Positions 9,879 through 18,892 of a DNA stretch of 64,000 nt are shown in pieces. This stretch comes from Cupriavidus nantongensis (GTDB lineage: Bacteria > Pseudomonadota > Gammaproteobacteria > Burkholderiales > Burkholderiaceae). Location of the stretch: assembly GCF_001598055.1 (NCBI RefSeq), contig NZ_CP014844.1, forward strand, positions 3,809,642 to 3,873,641. The letters run 5' to 3'. Position 1 is the stretch's first letter; every line of letters begins with the position of its first letter. Below the pieces are notes generated by a model that saw nothing but the letters and a program-made list of their open reading frames with translations, searched no databases and was not told the DNA's origin. The translations under genes and the position numbers were made by a program.

Positions 9879-11120
9879 ATGTTTTTCAAGCAAACCCTGG
9901 AAAAGCAACTCGACAACTGGATCGCCGACCTGCGCGAAAACGCCAATCTGCCGGTCAGCCTGCGGCTGTGGAATGGCGCCGAATACCCGCTCGGGCAATT
10001 CGACAAGCCGGTGGTGACCCTGACCGTGCGCGAAGCCGCGGCCCTTCCTCTGTTGCTGACCCCCAGCCTCGACAACCTGGGCGAGGCGTACGTCCAGGGC
10101 AAGATCGATTTCGACGGCCGGCTGGCCGACATCATCAAGGTGGGCTACGGCTTCTCGGCCGCGGCCACGCGGCGCGCCGGCGGCGCGCTGTACAAGGTGG
10201 CGCAGCATTTCTCGCATACCAAGCAGGAAGACAAGGAGTCGATCCAGTACCACTACGACGTCTCCAACGACTTCTACCAGCTCTGGCTCGATCCCAACAT
10301 GGTCTATTCCTGCGCCTACTTCGAAAACGGCGACGAAGACCTGGCCACTGCGCAGATCAAGAAGATCGACCACATCCTGACCAAGATCCGGCTGCAGCCG
10401 GGCCAGACGCTGCTCGACATCGGCTGCGGCTGGGGCGCGCTGGTGCTGCGCGCGGCGCAGAAGTTCGGCGCGCGCTGCGTCGGCATCACGCTGTCGCAGA
10501 ACCAGTTCGACCTGGCCACCGAGCGCGTCAGGGCCGCCGGCCTGTCCGACCGCATCGAGATCCGGCTGCAGGACTACCGCGACACCACCGGCACCTTCGA
10601 CCGCATCACCAGCGTCGGCATGTTCGAGCATGTGGGCAAGGACAACCTGCCCGGCTACTTCGGCCGCATCCGCGAGCTGCTGGCCGACGACGGCTTCGCC
10701 ATGAACCACGGCATCACCTCGCCCGACCCCGACAATGGCGCCACGCCGATGGATGGCGCCGAGTTCATGGACCGCTACGTGTTCCCGCAGGGCGAGCTGC
10801 CGCATATCGGGCTGGTGCTGCGCACGCTGCAGCAGGGCGGCCTGGAAGCCTTCGACGTCGAGCTGCTGCGCCGTCACTACGCGCGCACGCTGCACCACTG
10901 GGCCGACCACTTCGAGGCGCGCGGCGATACCATCCGCAGCATGGTCGGCGAGAAGAAGTACCGCATCTGGCGCGTCTACCTGGCCGGCTGCGCGCACGCC
11001 TTCGAGACCGAGAAGATGTCGATCTACCAGGTGTTGTGCCACAAGTCCGGGCTGCAGGCCGACTCGCTGCCGTGGTCGCGCCGCTATATCTACGAACAGC
11101 CCATCGGCCGCAACGACTGA
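9879..11120 (+). CDS. cfa: Cyclopropane-fatty-acyl-phospholipid synthase
   Basis: A 413-residue SAM-dependent enzyme of the CFAS/mycolic acid cyclopropane synthase family, which adds a methylene across cis double bonds of membrane phospholipid chains. The family stretch YHYDVSNDFYQLWLD lies at about 124-138, the SAM motif LLDIGCGWG at 178-186, and MFEHVG and the RRHYARTLHHW region follow. GGGAGG lies 8 nt before the ATG at 9879, which rejects an upstream GTG. The substrate may be phospholipid or another unsaturated acyl chain. Confidence 0.92.
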   Translation: MFFKQTLEKQLDNWIADLRENANLPVSLRLWNGAEYPLGQFDKPVVTLTVREAAALPLLLTPSLDNLGEAYVQGKIDFDGRLADIIKVGYGFSAAATRRAGGALYKVAQHFSHTKQEDKESIQYHYDVSNDFYQLWLDPNMVYSCAYFENGDEDLATAQIKKIDHILTKIRLQPGQTLLDIGCGWGALVLRAAQKFGARCVGITLSQNQFDLATERVRAAGLSDRIEIRLQDYRDTTGTFDRITSVGMFEHVGKDNLPGYFGRIRELLADDGFAMNHGITSPDPDNGATPMDGAEFMDRYVFPQGELPHIGLVLRTLQQGGLEAFDVELLRRHYARTLHHWADHFEARGDTIRSMVGEKKYRIWRVYLAGCAHAFETEKMSIYQVLCHKSGLQADSLPWSRRYIYEQPIGRND

Positions 11121-11135
11121 AGGCAACCGAAACGA

Positions 11136-12215
11136 TTGACTGAAGACCTCTTTGGCGGGCTGCCCCTGCCCGCCCCCGCAGCCCCTCCCGGGCGGCCCTC
11201 GGCCCCAGCCGGCGCGGCCGCCCAACCAGACTCCCCAGGCAAACCGGCGCGCGGCAAGAGCGTGCAGCCGTTTCCGGCCGCCCCCGCACTTCAGGCGCTG
11301 GCCGCGCGGCTGCCGCCGCAGCTGTATTTCGGCACCTCGTCCTGGGCCTACCCCGGCTGGAACGGGCACGTCTACGACGGCGAGTACAGCGACAGCCTGC
11401 TGTCGCGCAAGGGCCTGGCCGCCTATTCGCGCCACCCGCTGCTGCGCGCCGCCGGCATCGACCGCGGCTTCTACGGGCCGATCCCGCTGGCCGATTACCT
11501 GTCGTACGCGGCGCAGGTGCCGGAAGGCTTCCGCTTCCTGGTCAAGGCGCCGGCCAGCGTCTGCGACGCGTGGCTGCGCGGCCCGGACGGCGCCGGCCGG
11601 CTGGCCAACGCCGCCTTCCTGGATGCGGAGATCGCGGCGCGCGACTTCGTCGTGCCGGCCACCAGCGGCCTGGGGCACAAGTGCGGGCCGTTGCTGTTCC
11701 AGCTGTCGCCGATGGGTCCGCTGGCCGACAGCGCGGTATTCCTGGAGCGGCTCGACGCCTTCCTCGGCGCGCTGCCGGCGCTGGATCCGGCACTGACGCC
11801 GCATGCCGCCTATGCCGTCGAACTGCGCGACCCGGCCCTGCTGACGCCGCGCTATATCCGGCTGCTGCGCCGCCACGGCGTGCGCTTCTGCCTGTCGGCG
11901 CGCGACCGGCTGCCGCCGGTGCCGCGCCAGGCGGCGGCGCAGGCGCTGATGGACGAGGCCGCGGCCGGCCCGCTGGTGCTGCGCTGGATGCTGCATGCGG
12001 GCCGCCCCTACGCCTACGCGGAGAAACGCTATGCGCCGTTCGACCGCATCGTCGACGACGACCCCGACACCCGCCACGCGATTGCCGACGTGGTGGCGCG
12101 CACGCTGCGCGCCGGTCAGCCCGCCATCGTCATCGTCAGCAACAACGCCGAAGGCTGCGCCCCGCTGAGCTGCGCTCGGCTGGCCGAGGCCATCGTGGCG
12201 CGGCTGGAGCACTGA
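11136..12215 (+). CDS. DUF72 (YecE-like) protein
   Basis: A 359-residue protein with the DUF72 TIM-barrel-like fold: YFGTSSWAYPGWNG near residue 65, RFLVKAP and a C-terminal NNAEGCAPLS. The biochemical role of the family is not established. The start is a TTG at 11136, 15 bp after cfa, with a weak AAGG site; the first 60 residues are Ala/Pro-rich, so a later start cannot be excluded. The short gap suggests cotranscription with cfa. Confidence 0.82.
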   Translation: MTEDLFGGLPLPAPAAPPGRPSAPAGAAAQPDSPGKPARGKSVQPFPAAPALQALAARLPPQLYFGTSSWAYPGWNGHVYDGEYSDSLLSRKGLAAYSRHPLLRAAGIDRGFYGPIPLADYLSYAAQVPEGFRFLVKAPASVCDAWLRGPDGAGRLANAAFLDAEIAARDFVVPATSGLGHKCGPLLFQLSPMGPLADSAVFLERLDAFLGALPALDPALTPHAAYAVELRDPALLTPRYIRLLRRHGVRFCLSARDRLPPVPRQAAAQALMDEAAAGPLVLRWMLHAGRPYAYAEKRYAPFDRIVDDDPDTRHAIADVVARTLRAGQPAIVIVSNNAEGCAPLSCARLAEAIVARLEH

Positions 12216-12240
12216 GCCCGCCGCCGCGCCGGGCCGGCCC

Positions 12241-12783
12241 TTACTTGCGCAACTTCGCGCCGAACTGCTTGCGGAACTTGGCCAGCTTGGGGGAGATCAC
12301 GAACGCGCAGTAGCCCTGGCTGGGATGGTCCTGGTAGTAGTTCTGGTGGCCGGCCTCGGCGCGCCAGTACGGCTGCTCCGGCTCGACCTGGGTCACGATC
12401 GGCGCGTCGAACGCCCTGGCGGCGACCAGCTCGCGCATCACGTATTCGGCCGTCGCGCGCTGCGCCTCCGAGTGCGTGAAGATCGCCGAGCGGTATTGCG
12501 GCCCGACGTCGTTGCCCTGCCGGTCCGGCGTGGTCGGGTCGTGGATGGCGAAGAAGATCTCAAGGATCTCGCGGTAGCTGATCACCGACGGATCGAAGCT
12601 GACGCGCACCACTTCGACGTGGCCGGTATCGCCTTCGCAGACCTGCTGGTAGGTCGGGTGGTCGACATGCCCGCCGGTGTAGCCGGACTCGACCGCGACC
12701 ACGCCTTCGACCTGCTGGTAGACCGCTTCCAGGCACCAGAAGCACCCGCCGCCCAGCGTGGCGGTTTCCAATCCATGTTCCAT
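12241..12783 (-). CDS. msrA: Peptide-methionine (S)-S-oxide reductase MsrA
   Basis: A 180-residue protein that repairs methionine-S-sulfoxide in proteins. The catalytic motif GCFWC lies at residues 13-17 (nucleophile Cys14). SGYTGGHVDHPTYQQVCEGDTGHVEVV and HDPTTPDRQGNDVGPQYRSAIF follow, and there is one C-terminal Cys in GYCAF. GGGAG precedes the ATG at 12783. It is convergent with the DUF72 gene and 77 bp downstream of the acyl-CoA ligase, so it may be the last gene of that operon. Confidence 0.95.
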   Translation of the reverse strand: MEHGLETATLGGGCFWCLEAVYQQVEGVVAVESGYTGGHVDHPTYQQVCEGDTGHVEVVRVSFDPSVISYREILEIFFAIHDPTTPDRQGNDVGPQYRSAIFTHSEAQRATAEYVMRELVAARAFDAPIVTQVEPEQPYWRAEAGHQNYYQDHPSQGYCAFVISPKLAKFRKQFGAKLRK

Positions 12784-12860
12784 TTGCGCCGCTCCCTTGC
12801 GTAGTGGTCTGTGCTGCCAGGCCTCAAGCATAAGCGCAGACCGGCGCGCTTGCAGCGGAT

Positions 12861-14426
12861 TCAGCCGGGCCCGCGACGCGCCTCCAGCAGCGCGCGCAAT
12901 TGCGGCTTGAGCACCTTGCCCAGCGCGCTGCGCGGCAGGTCTTCCATCAGCACCACCTCGCGCGGCAGCTTGAAGCGGGCGATGCGCGCGGCCAGCAGCT
13001 CGCGCAGCGGTTCGGCCGCCAGCGCGCCGCGCGGCGCGCCCGGCGCCGGCACGATCACCGCCACCGGCACTTCGCCCCAGCGCGCATCGGCCACGCCGAC
13101 CACCGCGCATTCCTGCACGCCGGGCAGGCCGACCAGCACGTTCTCGATCTCGGCGGGATAGATGTTCTCGCCGCCGGAGATGATCATGTCCTTGCTGCGG
13201 CCGACCACCTCGATGCAGCCTTCGGCATCGCGGTGCGCCAGGTCGCCGGAATGGAACCAGCCGCCCGGCAGCCTGCTGTCGGTTGGCCCGCTGCCGGTAC
13301 GCCCACTCTCGGGCTGGTTCCAGTAGCCCGCCATGACATTGGCGCCGCGCACCCACAGCTCGCCGACCGCGCCCGGCGCCACCTCGGCGCCGTCGGCGCC
13401 GGCCAGCCGCACTTCGGCCTCGGGCTGCGGCCAGCCGGCGTAGCCGGGGCGCGCCATGGCCTGTTCCAGCTTCAGCACCACCGACACCGGCCCGGTCTCG
13501 GTGGCGCCATAGACCTGCCCGAGCGGCACACCGCGCGCGTGGAAGGCGTCGATATACGAGCGCGGGATGGTCGACGATCCGGCCATCACCCCGCGCAGCG
13601 CCGTCAGGTCGGCATCGGGCCAGCACGGGTGCTCCAGCACCGCGCGCAGCGTCGCCGGCACCATCAGCGACAGGCTCGGGCGCGCGCCGGCCACCGCATC
13701 CAGCCACGCCTGCGGCGCAAAGCGGTCATGCAGCGTGACCTGCGCGCCGGCCAGCAGCGCCGGCAGCGTCTGGATGCACAGCCCGCCGACATGGAACAGC
13801 GGCAGCACCGACAGCACGTGGTCGTCGGCGCTCATGCCGTGCGCCCACCAGCTCGCGCGCGCATTGGCCAGCACGCCGGCCTGGGTATGCACCGCGCCCT
13901 TGGGCTTGCCGGTGGTGCCGGAGGTATAGGCCAGCAGCAGCGGCGCGTGGTCCGGCACAGCGGCATGGACGACGTCGGACGGCGCCGGATGGTCGACCAG
14001 CCGCTCGAGGTGCGCCAGCCGGCAACCGGCACCGGCCTCGCGCGCCAGCGCTTCATGGGCCGCGTCATGGAACAGCACGGCCAGTTGCGCGTGGGCCGCA
14101 ATCGCCCGCAGCTCGGCCGGCGCCAGCCGGTAGTTCAGCGGCGCGAACATGGCGCCGACGCGGGCGCAGGCGAACAGCAGCACCAGCTGCAGCTCGTGGT
14201 TCAGGCACAGCGTGCCGACCCGGTCGCCGGCGCGGATGCCCCAGGTGGCGGCCAGGTGGGCGCTGGCGCGCTCGACGCGCCGCCACAGCTTGCCGTAGGT
14301 GAAGGTGCGGCCCAGGTAGTGCAACGCCGGCCGGTCCGGCGCGGCGTCGGCATGGCGATGGAGCATGGCCGGCAGCGCGCCAAGCCCGGCGGCACCGGCG
14401 CGGATGGCCCGGCGGGGGGCGCTCAT
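12861..14426 (-). CDS. AMP-dependent acyl-CoA ligase of the NicX-type cluster
   Basis: A complete 521-residue ANL ligase. Motifs in order: LLAYTSGTTGKPKGAVHT (A3), GQVYGATETGP (A5), GGWFHSGDLA (A7) and the C-terminal KDMIISGGENIYPAEIE (A8/hinge), plus a lysine near the end in SALGKVLK, the usual catalytic lysine. It would make a CoA thioester of an unknown carboxylic acid. Its ATG overlaps the stop of the upstream dehydrogenase-fold gene (ATGA at 14423-14426), so the two are translationally coupled. Confidence 0.88.
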   Translation of the reverse strand: MSAPRRAIRAGAAGLGALPAMLHRHADAAPDRPALHYLGRTFTYGKLWRRVERASAHLAATWGIRAGDRVGTLCLNHELQLVLLFACARVGAMFAPLNYRLAPAELRAIAAHAQLAVLFHDAAHEALAREAGAGCRLAHLERLVDHPAPSDVVHAAVPDHAPLLLAYTSGTTGKPKGAVHTQAGVLANARASWWAHGMSADDHVLSVLPLFHVGGLCIQTLPALLAGAQVTLHDRFAPQAWLDAVAGARPSLSLMVPATLRAVLEHPCWPDADLTALRGVMAGSSTIPRSYIDAFHARGVPLGQVYGATETGPVSVVLKLEQAMARPGYAGWPQPEAEVRLAGADGAEVAPGAVGELWVRGANVMAGYWNQPESGRTGSGPTDSRLPGGWFHSGDLAHRDAEGCIEVVGRSKDMIISGGENIYPAEIENVLVGLPGVQECAVVGVADARWGEVPVAVIVPAPGAPRGALAAEPLRELLAARIARFKLPREVVLMEDLPRSALGKVLKPQLRALLEARRGPG

Positions 14427-15676
14427 TCGTCGCGCTCGCCGGCTTCGTACAGGCTCTCGCGCCCCATGCGGTCGAGGATCAGCTCGGCGGTCCACGGCAG
14501 CATCAGCGCGCCGCAGCGCGAATCGCGGTAGAGCCGCTCGAGCGGCAGGTCCTTGAGCATCGACTGGCCGCCGCAGGTGCGGATCGCCAGCCGGGCGATA
14601 TCGTTGGCGCCTTCCATCACCGTGTAGTGCGCGGCGTACAGGCGCAGGCGCTCGTCCTTCGACGGATTGGGCTTGGCTTCGTGGATCGCGCGCCAGAAGA
14701 TCGAGCGCATCGTTTCCAGCTGGATGCGCATCTGCGCCACCGCGATCTGCTTGGTCGGATACATGCGGCGCTTGACCGGCGGCTGGCCCGGCACCTCGCC
14801 GCGCAGGTACTGCACGGTGAAGTCGTAGGCCGCCTGCGCCACGCCGAGGTAGGTCGGCGACAGCGTGAAGAACATCGCCGGCCAGGTCTGCGCGGCGCGG
14901 TAGTAGACCCCGCGCGGCATCAGCTGCTCGTGATCCGGCACGAACACGTCCTTGAGCAGCAGCGTGCGCGACACCGTGCCGCGCATGCCCATCGGGTCCC
15001 AGTCGCCGGTCACGGTGAGTCCGTCCGCCTGTCCGGGCACGGCGATGTAGAGCGTGTCGCGCATGTCCGGATGCTGGTCGCCGCGGTCCTCGGTGCACAG
15101 GATGCCGTAGTAGTCGGCCGCGCCAGACAGCGAGGCGAAGATCTTGCGCCCGTTCAGCACCCAGCCGCCGTCGACCTTGCGCGCGGTGGTGCCGAACGGC
15201 GCCTTGCCGGCGGCGGCGGCCGAGCCTTCGGAGAACGGCTGCGCGTAGACCGCGCCGTCGCGCACCACCCGCGCGAAATGCAGCTCGCGCCGGGCCTGGT
15301 GTTCGTCGCGCTGGGCCGGCGTCATGTCGATGCCATCGGACAGCACGCCGGTCCACATGGTCGAGCAGATATGCATGTTGTACGTGAGCGCGGTGGCGCC
15401 GCAGAAGCGGCCGATCTCGGCGCCGACCATGCAGTAGGTGGCAAAGTCCGCGCCCGCGCCGCCGAATGCGCGCGGCACGCACAACGCCAGCAGGCCGGCC
15501 TCGCGCAGGTCGTCGTAGTTGGCGAACGGGAAGCTGGCCTCGCGGTCCCAGGTGGCGGCGCGCGGCGCGAAGCGCTCGCGGCCCAGGCGGTTGGCCAGCG
15601 TCAGCCATTGCGCCTGTTGCGGGGAGAAGTCCGCCGTACCGACGGCGGGAATGAAGTCGAGCTGGCCGGATGGCAT
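14423..15676 (-). CDS. Acyl-CoA-dehydrogenase-fold flavoprotein
   Basis: A 417-residue member of the ACAD fold superfamily: helical N-terminal domain, a central beta domain (AQPFSEGS, then VDGGWVLNGRKIFASLSG) and a C-terminal helical domain. Where many ACADs carry the catalytic glutamate in Y-E-G-T, this protein reads YRDSRCGALMLPW with no glutamate. Some ACADs place the base elsewhere, but ACAD-fold flavin monooxygenases such as DszC also lack it. The divergent flavin reductase makes an oxygenase role possible. AGGAGA precedes the ATG at 15676. Confidence 0.8.
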   Translation of the reverse strand: MPSGQLDFIPAVGTADFSPQQAQWLTLANRLGRERFAPRAATWDREASFPFANYDDLREAGLLALCVPRAFGGAGADFATYCMVGAEIGRFCGATALTYNMHICSTMWTGVLSDGIDMTPAQRDEHQARRELHFARVVRDGAVYAQPFSEGSAAAAGKAPFGTTARKVDGGWVLNGRKIFASLSGAADYYGILCTEDRGDQHPDMRDTLYIAVPGQADGLTVTGDWDPMGMRGTVSRTLLLKDVFVPDHEQLMPRGVYYRAAQTWPAMFFTLSPTYLGVAQAAYDFTVQYLRGEVPGQPPVKRRMYPTKQIAVAQMRIQLETMRSIFWRAIHEAKPNPSKDERLRLYAAHYTVMEGANDIARLAIRTCGGQSMLKDLPLERLYRDSRCGALMLPWTAELILDRMGRESLYEAGERDE

Positions 15677-15768
15677 GTCGCGTCTCCTTTTTGTCCTGCT
15701 CGCGCCGGATGGGGGAACGGGGGCGGCGCGGCAGTTGTTGTGTTGGCGTGGCCGGAAAGCGGCGCGCT

Positions 15769-16587
15769 TCAGTGCACGGGAAAACGCCGGCGCAGGAAAT
15801 CCAGCACCGCGTCGTTGAACAGCCCGGGGCGCTCCATGCAGGCCAGGTGGCCCACGTCGGGCAGGCAGCGGTACTCGGCGCCGGCGATGCGTTGCGCCAT
15901 GCGCTGCATCACCTCGGGCGCGGCGTTGGTATCGTGCTGGCCGGCCAGCGCCAGCACCGGCACCGCGATGCGCGCCAGCGCGTCGCGCTGGTTGAAGCGC
16001 ACCAAGGCACCCAGCGCGGCGCGGTAGGTGGGCGCCGGCACCGCCGCCATTACCGCGGTGGCGAAGGCCACGGCCTGCGCGTCGGCGTCGGGCGCGACCA
16101 TGGTGCGCACCAGCCCGGCCGCCATCTGCGCCATGGTCTTGCCGGCATCCAGCGGCGCGGTGCGCGCGGCGATGAACTCGCGCTGCCACGGGCCATCGCC
16201 CTTGCCGAAGGCGGGCGAGGTGCCGGACAGCACCATGCCGTCGACCAGCGCGGGCGTGGCCGCGCAGGCCTGCTGCGCCACCATGCCACCCATGCTGTGG
16301 CCCAGCAGCACCACGCGCCGGCCGGCGTCGCGTTCGAACAGCAGCACGGGGGTCAGCGCCTGCGCCAGTCCGTCGAAGTCATAGGGGTCGATCATGGCAC
16401 TGTCGCCATAGCCCGGCATGTCCCACGCCAGGGCGCGGTAGCCGGCCTGCGCCAGCGCCTCGCCCTGCGCGGGCCAGGCGGCCTTGCGGCCGCCGATGCC
16501 ATGCAGCATCACCACCGCCACCGGCCCGTCGCCCCAGGCCAGCGTGGCGATGCCGTTGGCGTGGCGTTGCGTAGTCGCGGCGCTCAT
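15769..16587 (-). CDS. Alpha/beta hydrolase, NicD-like candidate
   Basis: A 272-residue alpha/beta hydrolase with the oxyanion HGIGG segment at about 29-33, the nucleophile elbow GHSMGG near 95-100, an aspartate in LALAGQHDTN and the histidine in DVGHLACMERP. Its ATG overlaps the stop of the NicX-like gene (ATGA at 16584-16587). In nicotinate and picolinate pathways the partner of the ring-cleavage dioxygenase is an N-formylmaleamate deformylase of this fold (NicD), so that role is likely by context but not proven. Confidence 0.8.
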   Translation of the reverse strand: MSAATTQRHANGIATLAWGDGPVAVVMLHGIGGRKAAWPAQGEALAQAGYRALAWDMPGYGDSAMIDPYDFDGLAQALTPVLLFERDAGRRVVLLGHSMGGMVAQQACAATPALVDGMVLSGTSPAFGKGDGPWQREFIAARTAPLDAGKTMAQMAAGLVRTMVAPDADAQAVAFATAVMAAVPAPTYRAALGALVRFNQRDALARIAVPVLALAGQHDTNAAPEVMQRMAQRIAGAEYRCLPDVGHLACMERPGLFNDAVLDFLRRRFPVH

Positions 16588-17654
16588 GCGGCCACCTCTA
16601 CCAGCGTGCCGGCCTCGACCTCGTTGCGGCCGTCGAGCGAAACCGTGCAGTTGCGCAGCGGCAGGTCGAAGTGGCCCAGCGTATGCCGCCCGGCGACCTC
16701 GTTGGCGCCGGTCGAGAACAGGAAATTGCCGGCGAACGCGCGCAGCTCGGTGCCGTTGCAATCGCGCTTGTCGTAGAACGTCATCGCGTCCCAGCGCGCC
16801 ATCCGGTTCAGGCCCCAGCCCACGTGCGAGACCGCATAGGCGTCGCGCGTGCCCTCGCGGTCGGCCCAGGCCTGGTAGTAGCCGCGCATCATGTCGGCGT
16901 CGACCCCCTGCCCCTCGACCGCGACGATATAGTCGTCCTCGATATGGCAGACCACGGTGTCGCGCAGGTAGGTCTTGAAGGTCAGGTTGACGTCGCCCGG
17001 CGCCAGCACCAGCGTGCCGTTGACCTGGCGCCCGGCCGGGAACGCCAGGCACAGCCCGCCGGGCCAGTGCGAGACCTGGCCGGGCTTGTTGCAGAAGCCC
17101 CAGACGCCGCCGACGCGCGCGTCGGCCAGGCCGATGCGCAGCTCGGTGCCGGCGGCCGAATGCACGCGCATCTCGCGCGCGCCACGCAGGCGCTTCATCG
17201 CCGCGCGCACGGTGGCCTCCAGCGACGGATCGGGCTGGCAGCGCTCCAGGATCTCCGGGTGCTCGTTGCTGACCATCAGCATGCGCGGCACCACGCCGTC
17301 GGCGCCGCGCAGGATCTGCGGCAGCTCGGGCGCGTGCAGCAGGCCCTCGACGGTGCAGTCGAGCACCAGGTGGCAGCGCGACAACGCAGCCAGCACCGGC
17401 GCGAGATTTTGCAAGGCATCGCTGGCGCCGGTCGAGCGCACCGGCGCCGGGGCCGCAAGCGCCGGGGTCGGCACCTGGATCCGCACCGGGGTGGAGCCAA
17501 GCGACTGCACGGCGAGCTCGGCCAAGGCCACGTTGACAGGGCGGGATTGGGACTCCGTTACAATTCCCACGACATCCCCGTGCCGCAGGGCACAGAGTTC
17601 CAGCGTGCGGCGGAACGCCGCCAGCCAGCGGTGTTCGATCTGCTCGATGAGCAT
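16584..17654 (-). CDS. nicX: NicX-like 2,5-dihydroxypyridine 5,6-dioxygenase
   Basis: A 356-residue protein of the M29-aminopeptidase-like fold that includes NicX, the Fe(II) dioxygenase opening 2,5-dihydroxypyridine to N-formylmaleamate. The C-terminal third matches the family closely: SHVGWGLNRMARW, then AFAGNFLFSTG and GHFDLPLRNC. The His of SHVGWG and the His and Asp of GHFD correspond to the known iron ligands (H265, H318, D320 in NicX). It heads a minus-strand operon with a hydrolase, an ACAD-fold protein and a ligase. The true substrate may be a substituted dihydroxypyridine. Confidence 0.82.
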   Translation of the reverse strand: MLIEQIEHRWLAAFRRTLELCALRHGDVVGIVTESQSRPVNVALAELAVQSLGSTPVRIQVPTPALAAPAPVRSTGASDALQNLAPVLAALSRCHLVLDCTVEGLLHAPELPQILRGADGVVPRMLMVSNEHPEILERCQPDPSLEATVRAAMKRLRGAREMRVHSAAGTELRIGLADARVGGVWGFCNKPGQVSHWPGGLCLAFPAGRQVNGTLVLAPGDVNLTFKTYLRDTVVCHIEDDYIVAVEGQGVDADMMRGYYQAWADREGTRDAYAVSHVGWGLNRMARWDAMTFYDKRDCNGTELRAFAGNFLFSTGANEVAGRHTLGHFDLPLRNCTVSLDGRNEVEAGTLVEVAA

Positions 17655-17670
17655 GGCGCTTGTCTCCTGC

Positions 17671-17696
17671 TGCTTGTTATCGCTGCTTGTTATCGC
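17671..17696. repeat. Two tandem 13-bp repeats upstream of nicX
   Basis: TGCTTGTTATCGC occurs twice in direct tandem and a third partial copy (TGCTTGCGTC) follows. It lies between the nicX start and the divergent promoter. It may be replication slippage or a regulator site; no more can be said. Confidence 0.6.
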
Positions 17697-17785
17697 TGCT
17701 TGCGTCGGCAGCTAATTGTTGGCTTCTTTTTCTATGGGGCCCGGCCGCTCGCTTGGTGCAGCGGCCAGCGCCGGCGGCGCCGGAC

Positions 17786-17830
17786 TTGAACTCGCCGCCC
17801 CTGGCGCGAATAATATATATGAAATTTCAT
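17786..17830 (+). promoter_or_regulatory. Promoter and MarR-type palindrome upstream of flavin reductase
   Basis: TTGAAC (17786-17791) and TAATAT (17811-17816) are spaced 19 bp and followed at once by the perfect palindrome ATGAAATTTCAT (17819-17830). The palindrome would overlap the transcription start, a typical place for MarR repressor binding, and a MarR gene is the second gene downstream. It could also control the divergent nicX operon. Confidence 0.5.
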
Positions 17831-17849
17831 GAACTCCAGTGGAGCCCCC

Positions 17850-18410
17850 ATGGGCATGCCTGAGGCCCAGCCACGGATCGCCAGCGTAGCCGCCGCTCCG
17901 GACTTCGATGCGATGCACTTCCGCCGTACCCTGTCGCAGTTCGCGACCGGTGTCACGGTAATCACCACGCGCGCCAGCAACGAGTCCGTTGCGGCCGGCG
18001 CGCCGCCGTTTATCGGCATCACCGCCAGCTCGTTCAACTCGGTCTCGCTGGAGCCGCCGCTGGTGCTGTGGAGCATGGCCACGCGCGCCAACAGCCTGCC
18101 GATGTTCCGCGACGGCACCCACTACATCATCAACGTGCTGTCGGCCTCGCAGCTGGACCTGTGCCAGCGCTTCGCCACGCTCAAGGGCGACCGCTTCGCC
18201 GGCGTCGACTACCGGCTCTCGGCCACCGGCCTGCCGATCCTGTCGAACGCGCTGGCCTGGTTCGAATGCCACAACCGCAGCCGCTACGACGAGGGCGACC
18301 ACGTGATCTTTGTCGGCGAGGTGGAGCGCTGCGGCGTGCTCGATGGCAAGGACGGCCCGCTGATCTTCCAGGGCGGCCAGTTCACCACCACCGCCCCGCT
18401 CGATCTCTGA
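17850..18410 (+). CDS. Flavin reductase-domain protein (HpaC-like)
   Basis: A 186-residue protein of the split-barrel flavin reductase family that supplies reduced FMN or FAD to two-component monooxygenases. Seen are FRRTLSQFATGVTVITT, the FIGITASSFNSVSLEPPLVLWS core, and a C-terminal HVIFVGEVERC with a Gly/Gln end. The ATG at 17850 follows GTGGAG; an earlier ATG at 17829 lies inside the operator palindrome and is less likely. It is divergent from the NicX-type operon, whose ACAD-fold protein is its best partner candidate. Confidence 0.85.
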   Translation: MGMPEAQPRIASVAAAPDFDAMHFRRTLSQFATGVTVITTRASNESVAAGAPPFIGITASSFNSVSLEPPLVLWSMATRANSLPMFRDGTHYIINVLSASQLDLCQRFATLKGDRFAGVDYRLSATGLPILSNALAWFECHNRSRYDEGDHVIFVGEVERCGVLDGKDGPLIFQGGQFTTTAPLDL

Positions 18411-18430
18411 ACAGCCACTGGGCCATCATC

Positions 18431-18889
18431 ATGGCGGACCTGCCGGCAGCCCCCTCGCCCCAGCCCTTTGTCGACGGCTACCTGGCCTACCTGCTGGCGC
18501 GCGCCAGCCATCTGATCTCGGGCGAATTCCATCGCGAGGTCGAGGCCAGCGGCCTGTCGGTGCAGGAATGGCGCGTGCTGGCGACGCTGGCCGACCGCCC
18601 CGACTGCACCGTCGGCGCGCTGGCGGAAATCACGCTGACCAAGCAGCCCACGCTGACCAAGCTGGTCGACCGCATGGCGCACGACGGCCTGGTCCGGCGC
18701 CGCGCCGGCAAGACCGACCGCCGCCAGGCGCTGGTCTCGATCACGCCGCGCGGGCTGGCGCTGGTGCAGCCGCTGCTCGAGCGCGCCGCGCAGCACGAGC
18801 GCGCGGTGCTGGATGACTTCGGCGCCCGCCAGGGCGCGCAGCTGAAGGAAACCCTGCGCCAGCTGATCGCGCTGCACACGCAGCGCTAG
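18431..18889 (+). CDS. MarR-family regulator
   Basis: A 152-residue winged-helix repressor. The HTH region reads VGALAEITLTKQPTLTKLVDRMAHDGLVRRRAGKTDRRQALVSIT, with the DxR wing typical of MarR. It starts 20 bp after the flavin reductase gene and is presumably cotranscribed. MarR proteins (NicR, PicR) control nicotinate and picolinate genes in other bacteria, so it is the likely local regulator acting at the palindrome at 17819-17830. Confidence 0.88.
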   Translation: MADLPAAPSPQPFVDGYLAYLLARASHLISGEFHREVEASGLSVQEWRVLATLADRPDCTVGALAEITLTKQPTLTKLVDRMAHDGLVRRRAGKTDRRQALVSITPRGLALVQPLLERAAQHERAVLDDFGARQGAQLKETLRQLIALHTQR

Positions 18890-18892
18890 GCT

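Noticed and set aside
9768..12212. 814-codon open frame on the minus strand across cfa and the DUF72 gene
   Set aside because: Shadow of two well-supported plus-strand genes; no recognisable domain.
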